Source: Spinellus fusiger (Eukaryota; Mucoromycota; Mucoromycetes; Mucorales; Phycomycetaceae). Taken from it: a stretch of 64,000 bases of DNA. Below the pieces are notes generated by a model, which saw nothing but the letters and a program-made list of their open reading frames with translations, was not told the origin of the DNA and searched no databases. Made by a program: the position numbers and the translations under genes. Positions 10,260-23,747 of this stretch are shown piece after piece. Position 1 is the stretch's first letter; the number at the start of each line of letters is the position of its first letter. The DNA lies in the NCBI GenBank assembly GCA_025094145.1, contig JALLLS010000083.1, positions 62,001 to 126,000 on the forward strand, read 5' to 3'.

Positions 10260-11060
10260 GGGTCACTTTATGTATGACTGCAGGTAAATCAGCTAAGCAA
10301 TTGGGTATTGCTTGTTGAACTACATACAACTATCTTTAAGGAGATCAGAAACAAATCATACAAAATATGAATGATCTTAAAATTAAGCCTGTGGAGACAA
10401 ATAAACAGGCCGATCAGCATTATTAAATGAAGACTATAAGAAACATCTTTCTGAAACGTTTCTTTTTCTGGATCACCCTTCTGTAAAATTAGATCAAGCA
10501 ATAGACAGTCTTGCGTAAAAATTCAAAGACCTAATAGTATCCAAAATAACGGTCTACAAATTCATAACAGAAGAATGTGTTTTATCATTTAAAAAAGAAT
10601 ACTTTCATTCAAAGGAAGAAAACTGAGCATCCAAAATGAAAAAAAAAAAAACTATTGTAACAGTTACTGGTCATTAACTTTATTGTAAGCACTTTGGATG
10701 TTTTGGACCTTTACAATGAATTAAAGGACACCATATAATAATGTACAATGCACTTATTCATACAGCCGAAAGAATGAGCAGGTTTATTGTAAGTCGTAGC
10801 TATGGATGTGTATACCTTCCACCAGACTTTCCTAATCTTAATTCCATCGAGTAGTTTTGGTCTGTTGTGAAGATTCAGCTTAAAAGAGAAAAGCTATTAG
10901 AAAATGAGACGTTAAACATGAGAATTACTGAAGCGTGTAGCGATGTTCTTATCATTTATCTTAAGGTATTTTGCCACCATTCTTCTTTGAAACTTGAAAC
11001 ATGCTCAAGTAAAAATCTTCTGATAAATTTTACACACTTTATACAAAAATAATTTATGGA
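10260..11060 (+). pseudogene. Degenerate DDE transposase of a second family (IS630/Tc1 superfamily)
   Basis: Broken frames contain IMYNALIHTAERMSRFI (from DNAPIHT), SYGCVYLPPDFPNLNSIE and FWSVVKIQLKREKLL, the classic D..H...LPPYSP-LNPIE-FWS arrangement. Upstream frames give VTVTGH and KGHHIIM. The Glu-region change to NSIE and several stops show decay. Distinct from the other Tc1 copies in the window. Confidence 0.65.
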
Positions 11061-12980
11061 ATTATGCAAATTATAAAATATTAATTGTGAAAAAAGTGAA
11101 AAAAAAAAGAAGTGTGCGAATACTTTCTGAAAATAGTGTATCTTTTTGGATGTTTGGTAAAGGCACCATCAGCATTGACAAGTAGGGAAGACCCTACATT
11201 ATAGGAAAGAATAGTAGAATATTTTAGAAAGTGTCATTGTCTACTTTAATAATAAAAAGGTTTTGATTCGAGCAGCTATTTAGAGTAAGAACAAGTACAA
11301 TAGACTATCCTTCACTTAGATAGTGGACTGTTTCTTGTTTTCAACTTGTTCTCTTTGTGTTTCTTTTCTTTAAGTTAGTCTTTTTGTTTCTATTTGTAAA
11401 ACATCATTGTTATTTCTACTACCTATTTGTTTTCTGCCACCTCACATTGTTTGTGTTATTTCCTATACATCACTCAACTACAAATCTCTCACACCAACAA
11501 GGATATCCCAAAATCCTTTCTTTTTGGCTAGATATCTGTGCCAGTAGACAGCCCCTCAGGGCCCTACGTGTCTCAAGAAAATTCCTTTTAGTCCAACATT
11601 ATAACATGAAATTGCCGTAAAGCCATTTTCCTTTTATGGATGATGGGTATTTTTAGTGGAAGGCCAACCCAAAAGTGAAAAGTGAACAGTCTATGTCAAA
11701 CAGACTAAAAGGTAGCCCATCTTCACAGTGTATTTATTATATAATAGTTAGTAGGAATCAATATAAGATATCATTCAATTGAATAAGTAAAAAAGTTATA
11801 ACATATGTTCGGCTGTTCGGATTAACTTTGATAGTCAATATTGAAGACGACACTCTTACTTGAATAATTGGTTATGTCCTTTGGCCCTGGGCAGATATTC
11901 TATTATTTGATTAAAAAATACTTATGAAGCTAATACTATTATAAAAAGTAGAGAAGTAGCAATGTGAAATAATAAACATCAGAGTTTAATTACCTGTCAA
12001 CTTCCAAGATTATCTTTGAACTAAAAAAAAAGTCATTAATGACAGCATAATAATATTAACCGAGAATATTCTTTTTTTTATTTATTTATTAATGCCTCCA
12101 ATCTCTACATCATTTTACTTTACTTATCTTTATTAAATAAATTCAGTTAAGAATAAATCTAGATAAATATATTATCAAGAATAACAGGCTTCCTAATAAT
12201 GTTTAAAAGAGACAAGACATCTTTTTACAATTAAGCCATGAAAAAATGAAAAAGAAGATAGTATACCTTTCTAGACGCATGCTATCAAGACATGTATGCT
12301 CGATACAGATAAGATTAACAATGAGATGTCATTTCTAATCAGCTTCAATCAAATGCTCAGATGTATCAACTTTAATAGAGAAAATAACTCTTACAAGTCA
12401 TTAGACTAGCACATAAATAGTTTAAAGCATCACCCTACTCATAGTGATGTTTATCCATTGATAAACATAAGTTTTCTCATTTTGTTCTTTTCCTATTTTC
12501 TTTGTTGTGATTTTTAGCCTTTATTATAAATACATGCGCTATACACACTTTAATAAGATTTATTCAATAACATCTCTTCATTTACTCCTTTGTTAAGTCT
12601 TATTATATGTATTGTCCATTTAGACTTTCAGTACTTTCTCTATTCTTTAATTGATTTGCCTGTGTGTTAAATTAGTAGGCAGTTTTTCCATTACTCCTCC
12701 CCTTTAAAGAATGAATGAGGAAGACTCTAAAAGACCTTTTCTGATGCACAGAAAACAGCAATATTAGTCAACTAGATATAGCATAAAAAGATGATTTGGA
12801 AAATGGACAGCTAAAAATATCAGGAGTATATGAGAGAAGGGACAAGGAAATATGCATTGATATCAAAATTACATAGTCCACAAGTAAGTCCTTGATTATT
12901 TACTCTACCGTGAATCAGGTCTAATTCATGGTATTCTTCTCAATAGACCTCTTACTAGCAGTCAAGTCTTTAGTGTAGTG
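11061..12980. other. AT-rich stretch without a gene
   Basis: No protein-like frame. The TCCTTTTATGGAT-type motif near 11620-11660 also occurs near 63883 (repeat R3). Poly-A/T tracts are common. Confidence 0.5.
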
Positions 12981-13672
12981 CTACAGGCTATTTGGCATGG
13001 TTACTGGACCAACCACTTCCACAATTCTCTTTTCCTCTCTGTCTCTCTGTCTCTCTGTCTCCCTTTTCCAATCACTTGCTACAATACTTTTGTGAGTGGT
13101 TGTTCCATCTTCCATCAATATTAGGTGGCACTCTAGACCCCAGAAACGTAGCAATGACTCTTCATAGACTTTCTTGACAAAATCAACAGCCTTTCGTTCA
13201 TCCTTCTCAAGCATCACTAGTTCTGACTTCTCACCGTGACGAATGGCTCCCCAGACCATAACTGAGGATCTTCCACTCTTGAATGTGGGATCAAGACAAT
13301 CTTTTTTATAGGCTTCTCCATCCTTACGCCAAACGTGAACCACTCGACTGTTTTTGCCAATTTCGAAACTACTTTCGTCAGTCCATATAACTTTTTTCCA
13401 CATATCAACAGTCCAGTGGAAATGTTCTTTGGCAAATCTGAGTCTTCTTTCTTGATGTGTTTCATTCAAAAAAGATTTATTTCTTGCCACTCGGCTAAAT
13501 ATACCCCCTTTATACAGTACACGTCTAACAATGCAATTGCTGCATTTTTCAGGCATTGATGTAATCATCTCACTTAAATTCAATCGTCTGTTAGTTGCAT
13601 ATTAAGTTAAATATTGATATGTCTTTATTAAGAAGAAAAGAAGAAGACTGCTACCAACATCTCTTATGTAAG
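12981..13672 (-). pseudogene. Truncated Tc1 transposase (same family as the 44.2-kb element)
   Basis: About 200 codons match the 44.3-45.1 kb transposase almost residue for residue: KCSNCIVRRVLYKGG, FAKEHFHWTVDMWKK, IWTDESSFEIG (first catalytic Asp), SSVMVWGAIRHG, ILMEDGTTTHKS (second Asp). The N-terminal HTH coding region is missing. The 3' end breaks off after SDWKR into a (CTCTCTGT)n-type microsatellite at about 13035-13068, so the third acidic residue and the inverted repeats are lost. Unlike the 44-kb copy, it lacks the 32-bp duplication. Confidence 0.9.
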
Positions 13673-13826
13673 ATATGAAATCATACCAGACTTTTAAACA
13701 ATTGCCAATTCTTTGTCCTCCCTACTATACTATGTTTCTTGTGACATATCCCACTTTATGGCCAGTGGCTTAGCATCAGTATACTTATAGATAACGTGCG
13801 TGCAACAAGAATATCAGATTATTAAC

Positions 13827-14697
13827 ATGAGCATCTACAATGCCTCATTTCAAGATGCTTCATTAAGCTCTTTATCATTGACTCATGTCCAATTCAATCC
13901 ACAAGACATTGTTTCATATGCATTTGCATACATTACTCTTTTACCTATCTTTATTCTTGTCTTCTATTTATCAGTTATTATATCAAGAAGAGAGCTTATG
14001 TGTGTCTTTATGCTCACTGGACAACTGCTGAACGAAGCTGTTAATGCCATTCTTAAAGAATACCTTAGGAAAGAACGTCCTTTCAGTAAGTGTTTTAATA
14101 CATAGTATAACGTTGCATATGTAAAACTCAAATAAATACACGTGTATCTTTATACATAATAAAATAGCCCATTTGGGGACAGGGTATGGCATGCCTTCAA
14201 GTCATTCTCAATTCATTTGGTACTTTGCAGTCTACACTACACTCTATCTATACAGTTCTATCAAGCTAGATCATCTGTGCTGGAAGTTACTTGTGGTATT
14301 TGGTATGGCTGTATTGGCTAGTCTTGTTTCTTTCTCTCGGTAAGTTGCGTTTCACTCAGTATAAAGTACTATAAAATACAGCTACTAATAAAGTGTATAT
14401 TTACATATATTAAGAATCTATTTGGGCTATCACTCAATAGAACAGGTCATTGTAGGATCTTTTATTGGAGTGGTCTTTGGTATCTTTTGGAATATCTTTA
14501 TTGAACGTGTCATTCGGCCTTCATGTCTTATTGAAGTGTTTTTAGAACACCCACTTTGTCAGTGGATGTATTTAAAAGACATGCGATCCATAGACAATGT
14601 CTCTAAATGGGAATACCAGCAGTGGAAAAAGGCCATAGAAGAACTAAAATCCAAGAAGACAGCAGAAATGTCTGTAGTAGACAAAAAAGAAAACTAG
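13827..14697 (+). CDS. Dolichyldiphosphatase (PAP2 family, CAX4/CWH8/DOLPP1-like)
   Basis: Releases phosphate from dolichyl pyrophosphate on the ER lumenal face, recycling the carrier for N-glycosylation. Three exons (13827-14085, 14168-14339, 14415-14697) give 237 residues. PAP2 signatures: KEYLRKERP (KxxxxxxRP), GYGMPSSHSQF (PSGH-type) and SRIYLGYHSIEQV (SRxYLxxHxxxQV). Several hydrophobic segments lie between them (for example LLPIFILVFYLSVII and VIVGSFIGVVFGIFW), ending in a Lys-rich cytosolic tail. ATG 13827 is used; the frame opens at a GTG further upstream. Splice phases 1 and 2 fit exactly. Confidence 0.9.
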
Positions 14698-17304
14698 AGT
14701 TAATATAACTTATAGGAAAACACTATACTTGGTGTTTTCATCCTAAAACAAAAGACGAATAGGTCAATATACAAGAATACATGTTTCGATGTTGATTCGT
14801 TTTTTATACAAATATACACCTATTAAAGAGAGATGCTAAGGAACTTACTCATTGGCATAAGGACTGATGTTGAATATTAGTGTTGTAGGTCCATAGTATA
14901 GCTTATATATTATGAAAAGAATGAAATAAAGAGGCTCATGATTCTACTTAAATAGATTCATGTGCAACATAATTAGGCATAAAATAACGAACTGTTGAAT
15001 ATTTTCCGGTATACAAGGACTTAATAGATTAATCGTGACTAAATACTTTATACAATATTAATTTCTCGTCATTTTTAAGGTATTCATATTAACCAAATGA
15101 CCAGATTTTAAACGATATCATGCCAGACCCTTTAACAATAACCTGAAATGAATGAGTCATTAGTTAGAGTGTAATAAACTGAGGAAACTCGGAAAATGGA
15201 ATGCCAAGACACTACTCCTACTCGGCCTGTATACTTTAAAAAGAGGTGCAAGGTTATAACACACCGATTACTAAAACCGTTTTTGATCTGTCAAGGCATG
15301 CCTCTTACTCTTTTCGTCCTAATATATTTTAATATTCAAACACTTTGCCGATCAATTTTCCTGTCTTATTGTGTTTGACTATTTTTACACTGTTATGGTT
15401 GCCTGTTACTGTATCTTTTTCCCTTTATATTTATGTTTTAAATTGTAGAGTCAAAGTTATCTAAATCATATTAATAAAATAATCTTTATCTACAAATATG
15501 TAGACATCTTACAATTTTGTCACTATATGCCTTCTCAACTTATTATTTAACAGAGATTATTATATTAGTAGAATACTGCTTTTGTAACAAAGATTAAATC
15601 AAATGAAATGAAAATTATTACCTGAGAAAATCATATATTTATTTTAATATCATACTCTTTGTTGCAGTTATAAATGATAACACGTCTATACCGAGAGTAT
15701 ACATTATTGTTATATACCTAGATCAAACAAAGAAGCACCTACTGTCCCGTCATATAAATAGCTAATGAATAATACATTGAGTCCAAACTATATCTTTTAT
15801 TCGTAATTCATAGTTTCCAAGAAATAAGAAAGAACTAAAAATAGGTAGATCTATAATAAAATAGTGATGGATAAATACTCTAAATGTATCATTGCTCATG
15901 GAAGAGAAAGAGAGAAATGTGTTACTTTGTTGAATGTAAATTCTTACTAAAGTTTTTCTTGTATTTTACATCTGAAGCCATAAATTTTCTCTTGTTATTA
16001 CTTAGCTTATTATTGAATGCTGATATCTGTTTACTAACATTAATGGCATTCACCTATGTCTTAATACACGACGTTATATCAATGTGTTGCATTTTAATTT
16101 AAGTAAAACAAGATAACATTTATATAACCATTTAAATACCAGAAAATCTATTACTATAGACATGCCTTTAATAAAAAATCATACTATCTACAGAAAACTG
16201 TGTCAGTTATAGACGTACTTTCAGATCCATTATATTAATAAAAGAGTAAGACTCAAGTAAACTGTGTCTTATTATCTTTTTTCTTTACTTGTGAAGAACA
16301 ACCAGATACAGTATCTGGTTTTCAATAGCCAGGGACATAGGTTACATAAAGCTTTGCGGTATAAGTTTCTATCATACTTCAGTCATAAGGTATACACGTA
16401 CTTTCTCAAAGGCCATCTTAATCAAAGTATAAAAATAGCTTGTATCTGTCTCAATATTCATATAGTATGGTTTTTGTTTTTATAAAGATCATATATAAAC
16501 TATACTTTAAAGATTTTTTGTAATAACAATAGGCCTAATAATGAGTAGATATAGCTTGTTGGGACATTGAACTAAAGCCCCTCATATTTTTAATTATAAA
16601 ATATGGTATTTTAATCAGATTTATATATATATGAATAGGATATAATGTATTATTATTCAGTAAAAACTATTCAATGTGATGCAAATTACTATTGAAAACT
16701 CTAGTAGATGCCAATATTATCCAAACCACATTTAACTCTGTTAAAAGTCAGTAGTTTATTAAGCGGAGATATTAATTATGGTGGGTGGCAACGACTTAAA
16801 TCTTTCTTGAGAAAGTGTTCTGTATCGTATTAAAACAGCTATAATTACATACATTTGTATAATAAAAACATGAATAAATAAACATTCTTTTCTATAGATA
16901 TAAGGTACACAATATAAAAAAAAATGAAATAAAAAATATAGCACAAACTACACATAAAAGAATAGAAAACGTGAAGCAGTGACGTTTCACTTTTAAGTAT
17001 TATTAGCTATAAGCATAAAAGAAAATATAGAAGAAAAGGGGATGAAATAATGATAGACAATTATTTTTGAGTGACAAAAAGAACAATAAAGGTCAAACAC
17101 AGACATCACAAGTGGATCAACTTAAATTGGCGGGCGTGTAACATTGGCTTAAGTTTGTAGAAATACTTTGATATTATTTTATATTTAAGCAATCATAGTA
17201 TTTAAACATATATCTTTTACCGTCCCTTCGTTTTATTCCATTTTACCATTCTATTTTACCTCATAGTCCTTCTTTTTTCTCTATTGATATTTTATTAATA
17301 TACT
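14698..17304. other. AT-rich intergenic stretch, no gene seen
   Basis: Only short chance frames rich in Phe, Leu, Ile and Tyr codons. No RNA gene, transposase motif or strong repeat was recognised. The last ~80 bases are pyrimidine-rich and probably belong to the promoter/leader of the gene starting at 17305. Confidence 0.5.
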
Positions 17305-18285
17305 ATGCTTACCTGTCGACTAATTACCATCGGTATTTCACTGTCACTGTCATTGATTGCGCCCACAGTCCATGCCTTTGGACAGATTGCCCAGGTGGTA
17401 GATGCATCCAACTTTTGTATATTCATGCCTCCCACCAACTCAGTCAACCGTAACATTGCTGATACTGAATGGAATGCTGAAGCATTCTGCTTGGGCAGCG
17501 CACCCAAGGCCAAAAATGCAGGCAAACTCAATGATGGATTTATTTTGTCTGCTCATTATGCTTCAACAGACGATTACGTCCAAATAACTGGACAGATGGA
17601 TCCTAAGAAAGGCAATTTAAACATTACTGATGATGGAGGACAATATGATATCAAGGCACCCAAGGGATCATTATGTGCAGGATGGCAGTACTATGTAAAC
17701 CTTATAGAACCAACCACTGGTACATATTGTATGCGTTGCTGTGTAAGGGTATTCCTTAATTTTTATGATACCTTTCCCCCTAATATTGAAATCTTTATCT
17801 GTGAATGTTAGAATGATCCCAAGACATGCAATCGTGGTATCTCTGAAAAGGGCTGTGCATATATCATTCCTGGAGATTATAATGGCCCTAATGACTCCTC
17901 TAAATCTGCCAAAGTTGATGTCGTCCCATCTAAGTTTGTTATTACTTCATCCATTATCTCTGTTGCTTCTCCTACGTCTTCTGTTACCCAACCCAAATCC
18001 ATTGTTGCCTCTACTGCTAGTGCCTCTTCCCATGCTACCTCCAAAACTAAATTACTCAGTACCTCTACGGTTATTCCATCTGACTCATCCTCATCAGTAG
18101 CTATAGCATCCAACAGTGCGTCTTCAGTTGAAAAATCATCTCCCACATCGACGCCTAATTCTGTAACAATAAGTCAGGACAATATTATTTCTCAGTCCAT
18201 CAATGTTAGCAGTGGACATAGATCCTCTACATCCGTCTCTTACATTGTTGCTGGTATTTTAGCATCTGCTTTCTTGTTGGTATAA
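17305..18285 (+). CDS. Secreted Ser/Thr-rich protein with likely GPI anchor
   Basis: Two exons (17305-17742, 17812-18285) encode 303 residues. Residues 1-24 are a clear signal peptide (ITIGISLSLSLIAPTVHA). A Cys-containing globular domain follows to about residue 175, with paired cysteines (NFCIF, AFCLG, SLCAGW, YCMRCC, KTCNRG, KGCAYI). Then comes a ~120-residue Ser/Thr/Ala/Val stalk and a C-terminal hydrophobic tail (YIVAGILASAFLLV) typical of GPI addition. Similar domain plans are common among mucoralean cell-surface proteins. Function is unknown; a wall or surface role is inferred. It stands alone between AT-rich deserts. Confidence 0.8.
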
Positions 18286-20627
18286 AGCTTATCAGATAGA
18301 GAGTAATGTATCTTAAAATCATTTAGATCAGCTTTTTTCTTATCTTGTACTGCATACATAAGATTAGAAACTATCTTAACAATAGGAACAACATTAATAA
18401 ACAATGTTTTTGTTATGCACGCTACTTTTCATGACACTATAAAGTAGTATAGTATTTAAATGTCTATTAAATTACAAGGTTAGCTTTATAAAATAGCCAT
18501 TCTTTGATGTAATCAATTACTATAGTGTTTTTGTTGTTTATTAAATTATAAAAACTCCAATTATCTATGTCAACAAAGATCATTTGTTAAAACAAGGTAA
18601 TGACTTTGGATAAAGGTAAACCTTAAAGGAGTGCCAATCACTGACGTTTAAATTATGCTTGAATATAGAAATAGTGCATCAGGCAGGGTCACGAATGAGC
18701 AGTCTTTCTGAAAAGTACGAGAATATGAAGGCATTTATTGTAGTACGAATTAATATTAAAATTAATGCTAAATCACCCATTGTAGTGGTATTTTTTACTA
18801 AAGTATTTTTTATTTATTTATTTATTTAAAAAAGGGCAATTGACTAAGAAGTCTTTCAATTTATTAATTAAAAGAGTGATTAAGGCCTAAAATAAAATTC
18901 AAAATAAAATTAATTGTTTTTTAGCTTACTGCCTCAATGATTAAGGTTTAACATTTAAGAGTGTCTCTCTTTGAGCAAGTCATTTTACCTGCCCTATTAC
19001 CGACCTATATGACTTAATGAATTGAGCTTGAGCAACAATTAAGTTTACATTAGAAAATAATAAAACACGTTCTTATCATGAAAGATTATCGGGAGAGACA
19101 ATGAATAAGCCTCATAGAATCATATTCGAATGATAAAAATTATAAGGATGAATTCACCCTTATTAATATCTATGGTTTTGAGATAAGGATATATAGTATT
19201 AGTAAAAAATACAAACTACTCTAAATTTAATTAACAAGTTAATCTTAGAAACTAAGTCCAGATAAGACTACAGAATAAGATAGCAATGATACGATTCCAT
19301 AGTGTGTGTGTGATGAAATATAGCACTCTTCATATCAATATATTTCTTTTTATGCCTAAAAAATAAATTAAGTTACTGGGCTTTTTATTTTTATTTTAAA
19401 AAAGAAACTTTCCTATTCTGATAATGTCCATTGTATTTTTTATAAGTATTATGACTACCTAAATAATGCAGTTCAAATCTACTTGCTTCTGTTGCTGATC
19501 AAAGACAGAAAAAAACTTACATGTGTAGAAGCTTCAAAGAATATATTTGTTTTCATCACCATCTTACTATCTATCTTGTGATGCTATATTTTAATAGATA
19601 CTGATTTTATAATCAACCCAATATTCTATGAAACTCCTTCCTTGGTAGCATAGATGAATGAATAATTCTATTAGGAGATATTTGTTATCATTATCTTTTA
19701 AATCTTCTAATTTGTATTTGATATCAATTGCAATATATGGAATAAGTCTTTGTAATAAATAAACATGTGTTCTTTTTTTTCTTTACTGACAATAATGAGA
19801 GTGAGTAAATATAACTACTTGATGTTAGAATAAGTGTGCCATCAAATAAAGTTAAATTGTCATAGAAATAATTAACGTGCTGTAGATACTTCCTTTTGTG
19901 AAGTACATCATAAAACTGATACCAACACAAAACTTTTATTACTAAAAAAAAATTGATATTTGATATAATACAATGCTCTATTTGAGTTTTTGTTTTATTT
20001 TTTTATTTATTTTTTATTTATTTTTAAAAAAGAAAAGAAAAGAAAAGAAAAGAAAAGAAAAGAAAAAAGAGGATACTAAGGATACTAACATAATGGTTAG
20101 TAGTTCAAGCAAATCTGCTAGCAAGTCGGATACATGAATCATCAAACAAGTTGCTTTATTAATTTAAAATGCTATAGAGGTTCTATTATAATTTTTATTG
20201 TAGATTTCTATAGACCTGTTAGAGTTAATAAGAAACTGTCTTATAGTATGCACAAGAAATAATCGTTCTAAATGTTAAATTCGGCTATTCGATTCTATAT
20301 TTTCCTCAGCATTGAAGTAAATAAAATCATAACTTCGTACATAGTATGTTGTTTCTATATTCCATTTTGATTGTTGATTTCTGAGTAACTGTTTGTAGGC
20401 ATAGATCTGTTAAGATACTTTATTATGTTAAAGTATGGGCCTTGTTTGAGCTGCTCTAATAAACTAATTATGTAACATGGTTCACTGTAGTATACATGTG
20501 TCACCTTTAATATTTTATTAGGGTAATAAGTATTAATTTGTCATATTCTAAAGGTCTTGCATGTAAAATAGAACACTAATATTCAATCTAACAACTTCGA
20601 AAATGCTATTTTTCTGAGGATTCATAT
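18286..20627. other. AT-rich intergenic stretch, no gene seen
   Basis: Poly-A/T tracts, a GAAAA repeat block at about 20030-20067 and short chance frames only. Confidence 0.5.
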
Positions 20628-21885
20628 CTACTCTTCCTTTTCATTTTCATCATCTGAACGCACATCACGAACTTCTGAAGAGAATGCCATCTTATACAAC
20701 ACCTTGAAGATCATTGCTGTCCAGAATAAAATGAGTCCATACAAGAAAAGCATTGTTCCAAACATAAGGTACTTCATGATATAAGGATACCAGTGGCCTT
20801 CCATTGGTGCAAACTTGAATACTTCTACATAGCGATCGGGCTCAATAATGGTCGATAGAACAATATATCCATACAGATACACTCTTGTGTACAGCCATGA
20901 TATTAACATAAGCACAAAGGTAATGTTACAAATAGTGCCAGGTATGACATAGTTAAGTGCCTTTGCAAGCTACGACATGGAAGAAAAAGGTTAAACAGGT
21001 CACATGATCAATCATGGCAGGATTTTACTTACTGCTAAGAGAGAATCAGGCAAATCCATACACACAAACACTGCGTTTCCTATACGCATAAAGTTAAACA
21101 GATAACTAAATCCGATTAAAACAATTGTAGCAATATGGTGTGCCACCAACTCTCGATAGTCTTTGCGCGGTGCTTCAATCTGCAGAACAAAGATCTGCTG
21201 AAGCCAATAGGCAAACTGAAGAAGGTAGTAGTATTTGAATGCCTTTGAAGCCTCAGTCACAGGGTAGGAGCGCCAGAAGTACGAGGAATCAAACCACCAT
21301 GGAGAGCCATACATAACACACTACACACGGATAATCAGTATTAGTTGGTATACTATATAAATTTCACTTTTAAAATACATACAATACCAAATGAAAAACT
21401 GATAGTGTAGTATATAAACGACCATATCTGCTCAGCAAATCGTTCATGCTTCTTTCGTGGTACGCCTGATCGTACTGCAAATGGTATGAGGATATGGTTG
21501 ATGGCAATGGCCCGAGAAGCAGTAAAGAAGGCGACATAGAATAGTAAAAAGGTAAAATCCCACCAACTCTTTTCAAATAGTCCACTGGGTCTTTCGTTGG
21601 ATACAAAGAAAAACTTTTCAAGGTGGGGTATTCCAAAGAAATAGCCAGCTATAGCTAACCCCATAAACTGAATGGGTAGTTCTATAATATGCATGTCAAC
21701 GATTGTATCAACTCGAAAGACCAATGCTCTTATACTATTGTATGCTCTTTACCGATTTGGTTATTTGCGAGATGGTTCATCATCCCTCTCACAGAAAGTG
21801 AATCGTTCTTCTTCTTTCTCATTAACGGTGCTTTTTTTGGTGGCTTGACATTCATTTTCTCGGTTATATTTGAACGTTGTCGCAT
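20628..21885 (-). CDS. LAG1: Ceramide synthase, LAG1/LAC1 type (TLC domain)
   Basis: N-acylates sphingoid bases in the ER membrane to form (dihydro)ceramide. Four exons (21885-21753, 21711-21383, 21320-21033, 20969-20628) give 363 residues. Features: a basic N-terminus, several membrane segments, RFAEQIWSFIYYT, SPWWFDSSYFW, LQFAYWLQQIFVLQIEAPRKD, and the Lag motif with paired His (VAHHIATIVLIGFSYLFN) followed by MRIGNAVFVCMDLPDSLLA. The C-terminus is acidic (SDDENEKEE), as in many Lag1 proteins. The first intron is only 41 bases (21712-21752); acceptor choice was made by frame. A separate ATG frame (22112-21864) overlaps the start and is probably incidental. Confidence 0.92.
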
Positions 21886-22997
21886 TTCTTAATGAGATAG
21901 AGATAGATCGAACGAACTAAAGATATAACAAATAAAAGATAAACAAAAGGATAAACTGGGTGCCAAAAAATAGAGCATTTAATAGCCCACTGTTTGGCTA
22001 TCCGCTCTACCAATGATGAATGTTTACAAGATCTGAGATATTGACAGGGATAAAACCCATACAGTAATGGTACTTTTGGAATAGCCTGCTTGTACTCGTC
22101 TTTGCATAACAATATACTATAAGAGCTTATTTATCCATAATAGTTATATTTAAATTGGAAAGGAAAACTTATAAAATGAAATAGTAGATCAAGTCAATGT
22201 ATTATAATCATAATTATATGGCAAAGAACTGAGTTAGTATGTCATACTCTATTTGCTTTTACACTATTAGAAACCTTATACTATTATTTTTATTATTTTT
22301 ATTATTTTTATAGATAAATAATGAATGGGGTTCTCAATAACTCAATTTTATTTGTAGAAAATATAAACAGCTTCTATGCCAACATGAATAGTCTTTTCAA
22401 CCTACTTATCATTAAGAGAAAAATAAAATATTTGTTATGGGCCAGCTAAGAGAAATAACTGGTATCCTGAAACATTATAGAATTTACATGAAGTATAGAA
22501 GATCCAAACATACCAATATTCACGATAATTATATCTAATTATATCTAATTATATCTGATTATTTAAATATTTAAATGCATAGTATAAAGATTATTAATAC
22601 CATAAACAAAAATAAATGAAATAGACAAACTTATTCATATGAACAAGACTCCTTAGTTTGTCTCAATGTTCATAGGAAATAATATTAGTTATACATATAT
22701 TGTGGATATTTTTATATATAATCAATAAGATTTATTGTTATATAATTAAATAATATAGGTTTTCTTTTATACTAATTACGATTGCCTAAACTTTTCAACT
22801 AAAAACATAATAAGTTTACATATTGAAGTTGTAATCAATCGATACAAGTTAACTTCTGAATCAGTAATTACTGCCCAAGTCTTCCATAGCTGACGAGCCT
22901 GCATGTTAAAGTATATTATTCATTCGTATACGCTATGACATAACAGGAGTATTTCTTGTTTAAATATTATAGTATTTTATTTTTATTCTTTCACACA
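21886..22997. other. Intergenic, no gene seen
   Basis: AT-rich; includes repeated TTATATCTAA units near 22530-22560. The 82-codon frame at 21864-22112 (minus) overlaps the ceramide synthase start in another frame and shows no recognisable family. Confidence 0.4.
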
Positions 22998-23401
22998 TCT
23001 TTATTATTGTGAAATAACAAAAGCTTTGGATAGAGACTTTTTACGTTTAATAGAAAAGAGAGATAAAGAGATAAAGATATGGGTAGATGAAGAGATGAAA
23101 ATGAATAAAGACTTAAAATAAAGGTCCCATATAAAACCTTCAGTGATCAGCAAAGACAATGATAGTATATATTCCTGACTGATGCCACTGTTCTGCACTA
23201 CCAATGAGCTGACCTTTCACTCTTCCATGTTGCTTCAATTGATTCCTGTATGATTCTATTCACTTTTATTATAATTCAGATACTCTATTCTTCCTGAGGG
23301 CAGTGGATGGATGTAGTATTTAAACAAGAAGCAGCAAACCTCACAGCTATCAATCATCAAGACATTGAGGCAATTGTTGGGATTCTTTCTGTTCATCATC
23401 T

Positions 23402-23437
<36 letters not shown>

Positions 23438-23747
23438 CACTGAAGCAGTTAGTCACTGTGTTATCAGCATCACCACTGTTTTTTCTTGCGACAAATACTC
23501 TGAGAAGCGGTCTGTGCTCTTTATTATCGGAGCAAAGACACCACTATCTCTACTAATGGGCCTGGCTCTGAACTCCCATAACCCTTCAACGGAATACCAC
23601 TGTTCATGTGCCCACCGCATGTATTCTTAATCTCACCTGGTTGTTGCCCCCACATACTTCTTAGTGAGCATAATAAACCCCATCCTCAGCACGTGCAGAT
23701 GGAGTCTATAATTTCTGAGAAAGTCGACTACTGTTGGCAAGTGGGCT
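22998..23747 (+). repeat. Left arm of a 750-bp near-perfect inverted repeat
   Basis: Pairs with 24165-24914; paired coordinates sum to 47,912 at every checked point, so there is no net length difference. The ends are exact: base 22998 pairs with 24914 and 23747 with 24165, and pairing fails one base beyond either end. The arm contains a (CA)n(TA)n tract near 23403-23438, which differs slightly between arms. The arms hold an open frame starting MDVVFKQEAANLTAIN, with no recognised family. Confidence 0.95.

Noticed and set aside
21864..22112. 82-codon minus-strand ORF upstream of ceramide synthase
   Set aside because: Overlaps the true start in another frame, has no recognisable domain, and does not splice into the LAG1 frame.
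23403..23438. (CA)n(TA)n tract as a Z-DNA or regulatory element
   Set aside because: A simple microsatellite inside a repeat arm; no gene nearby to regulate.
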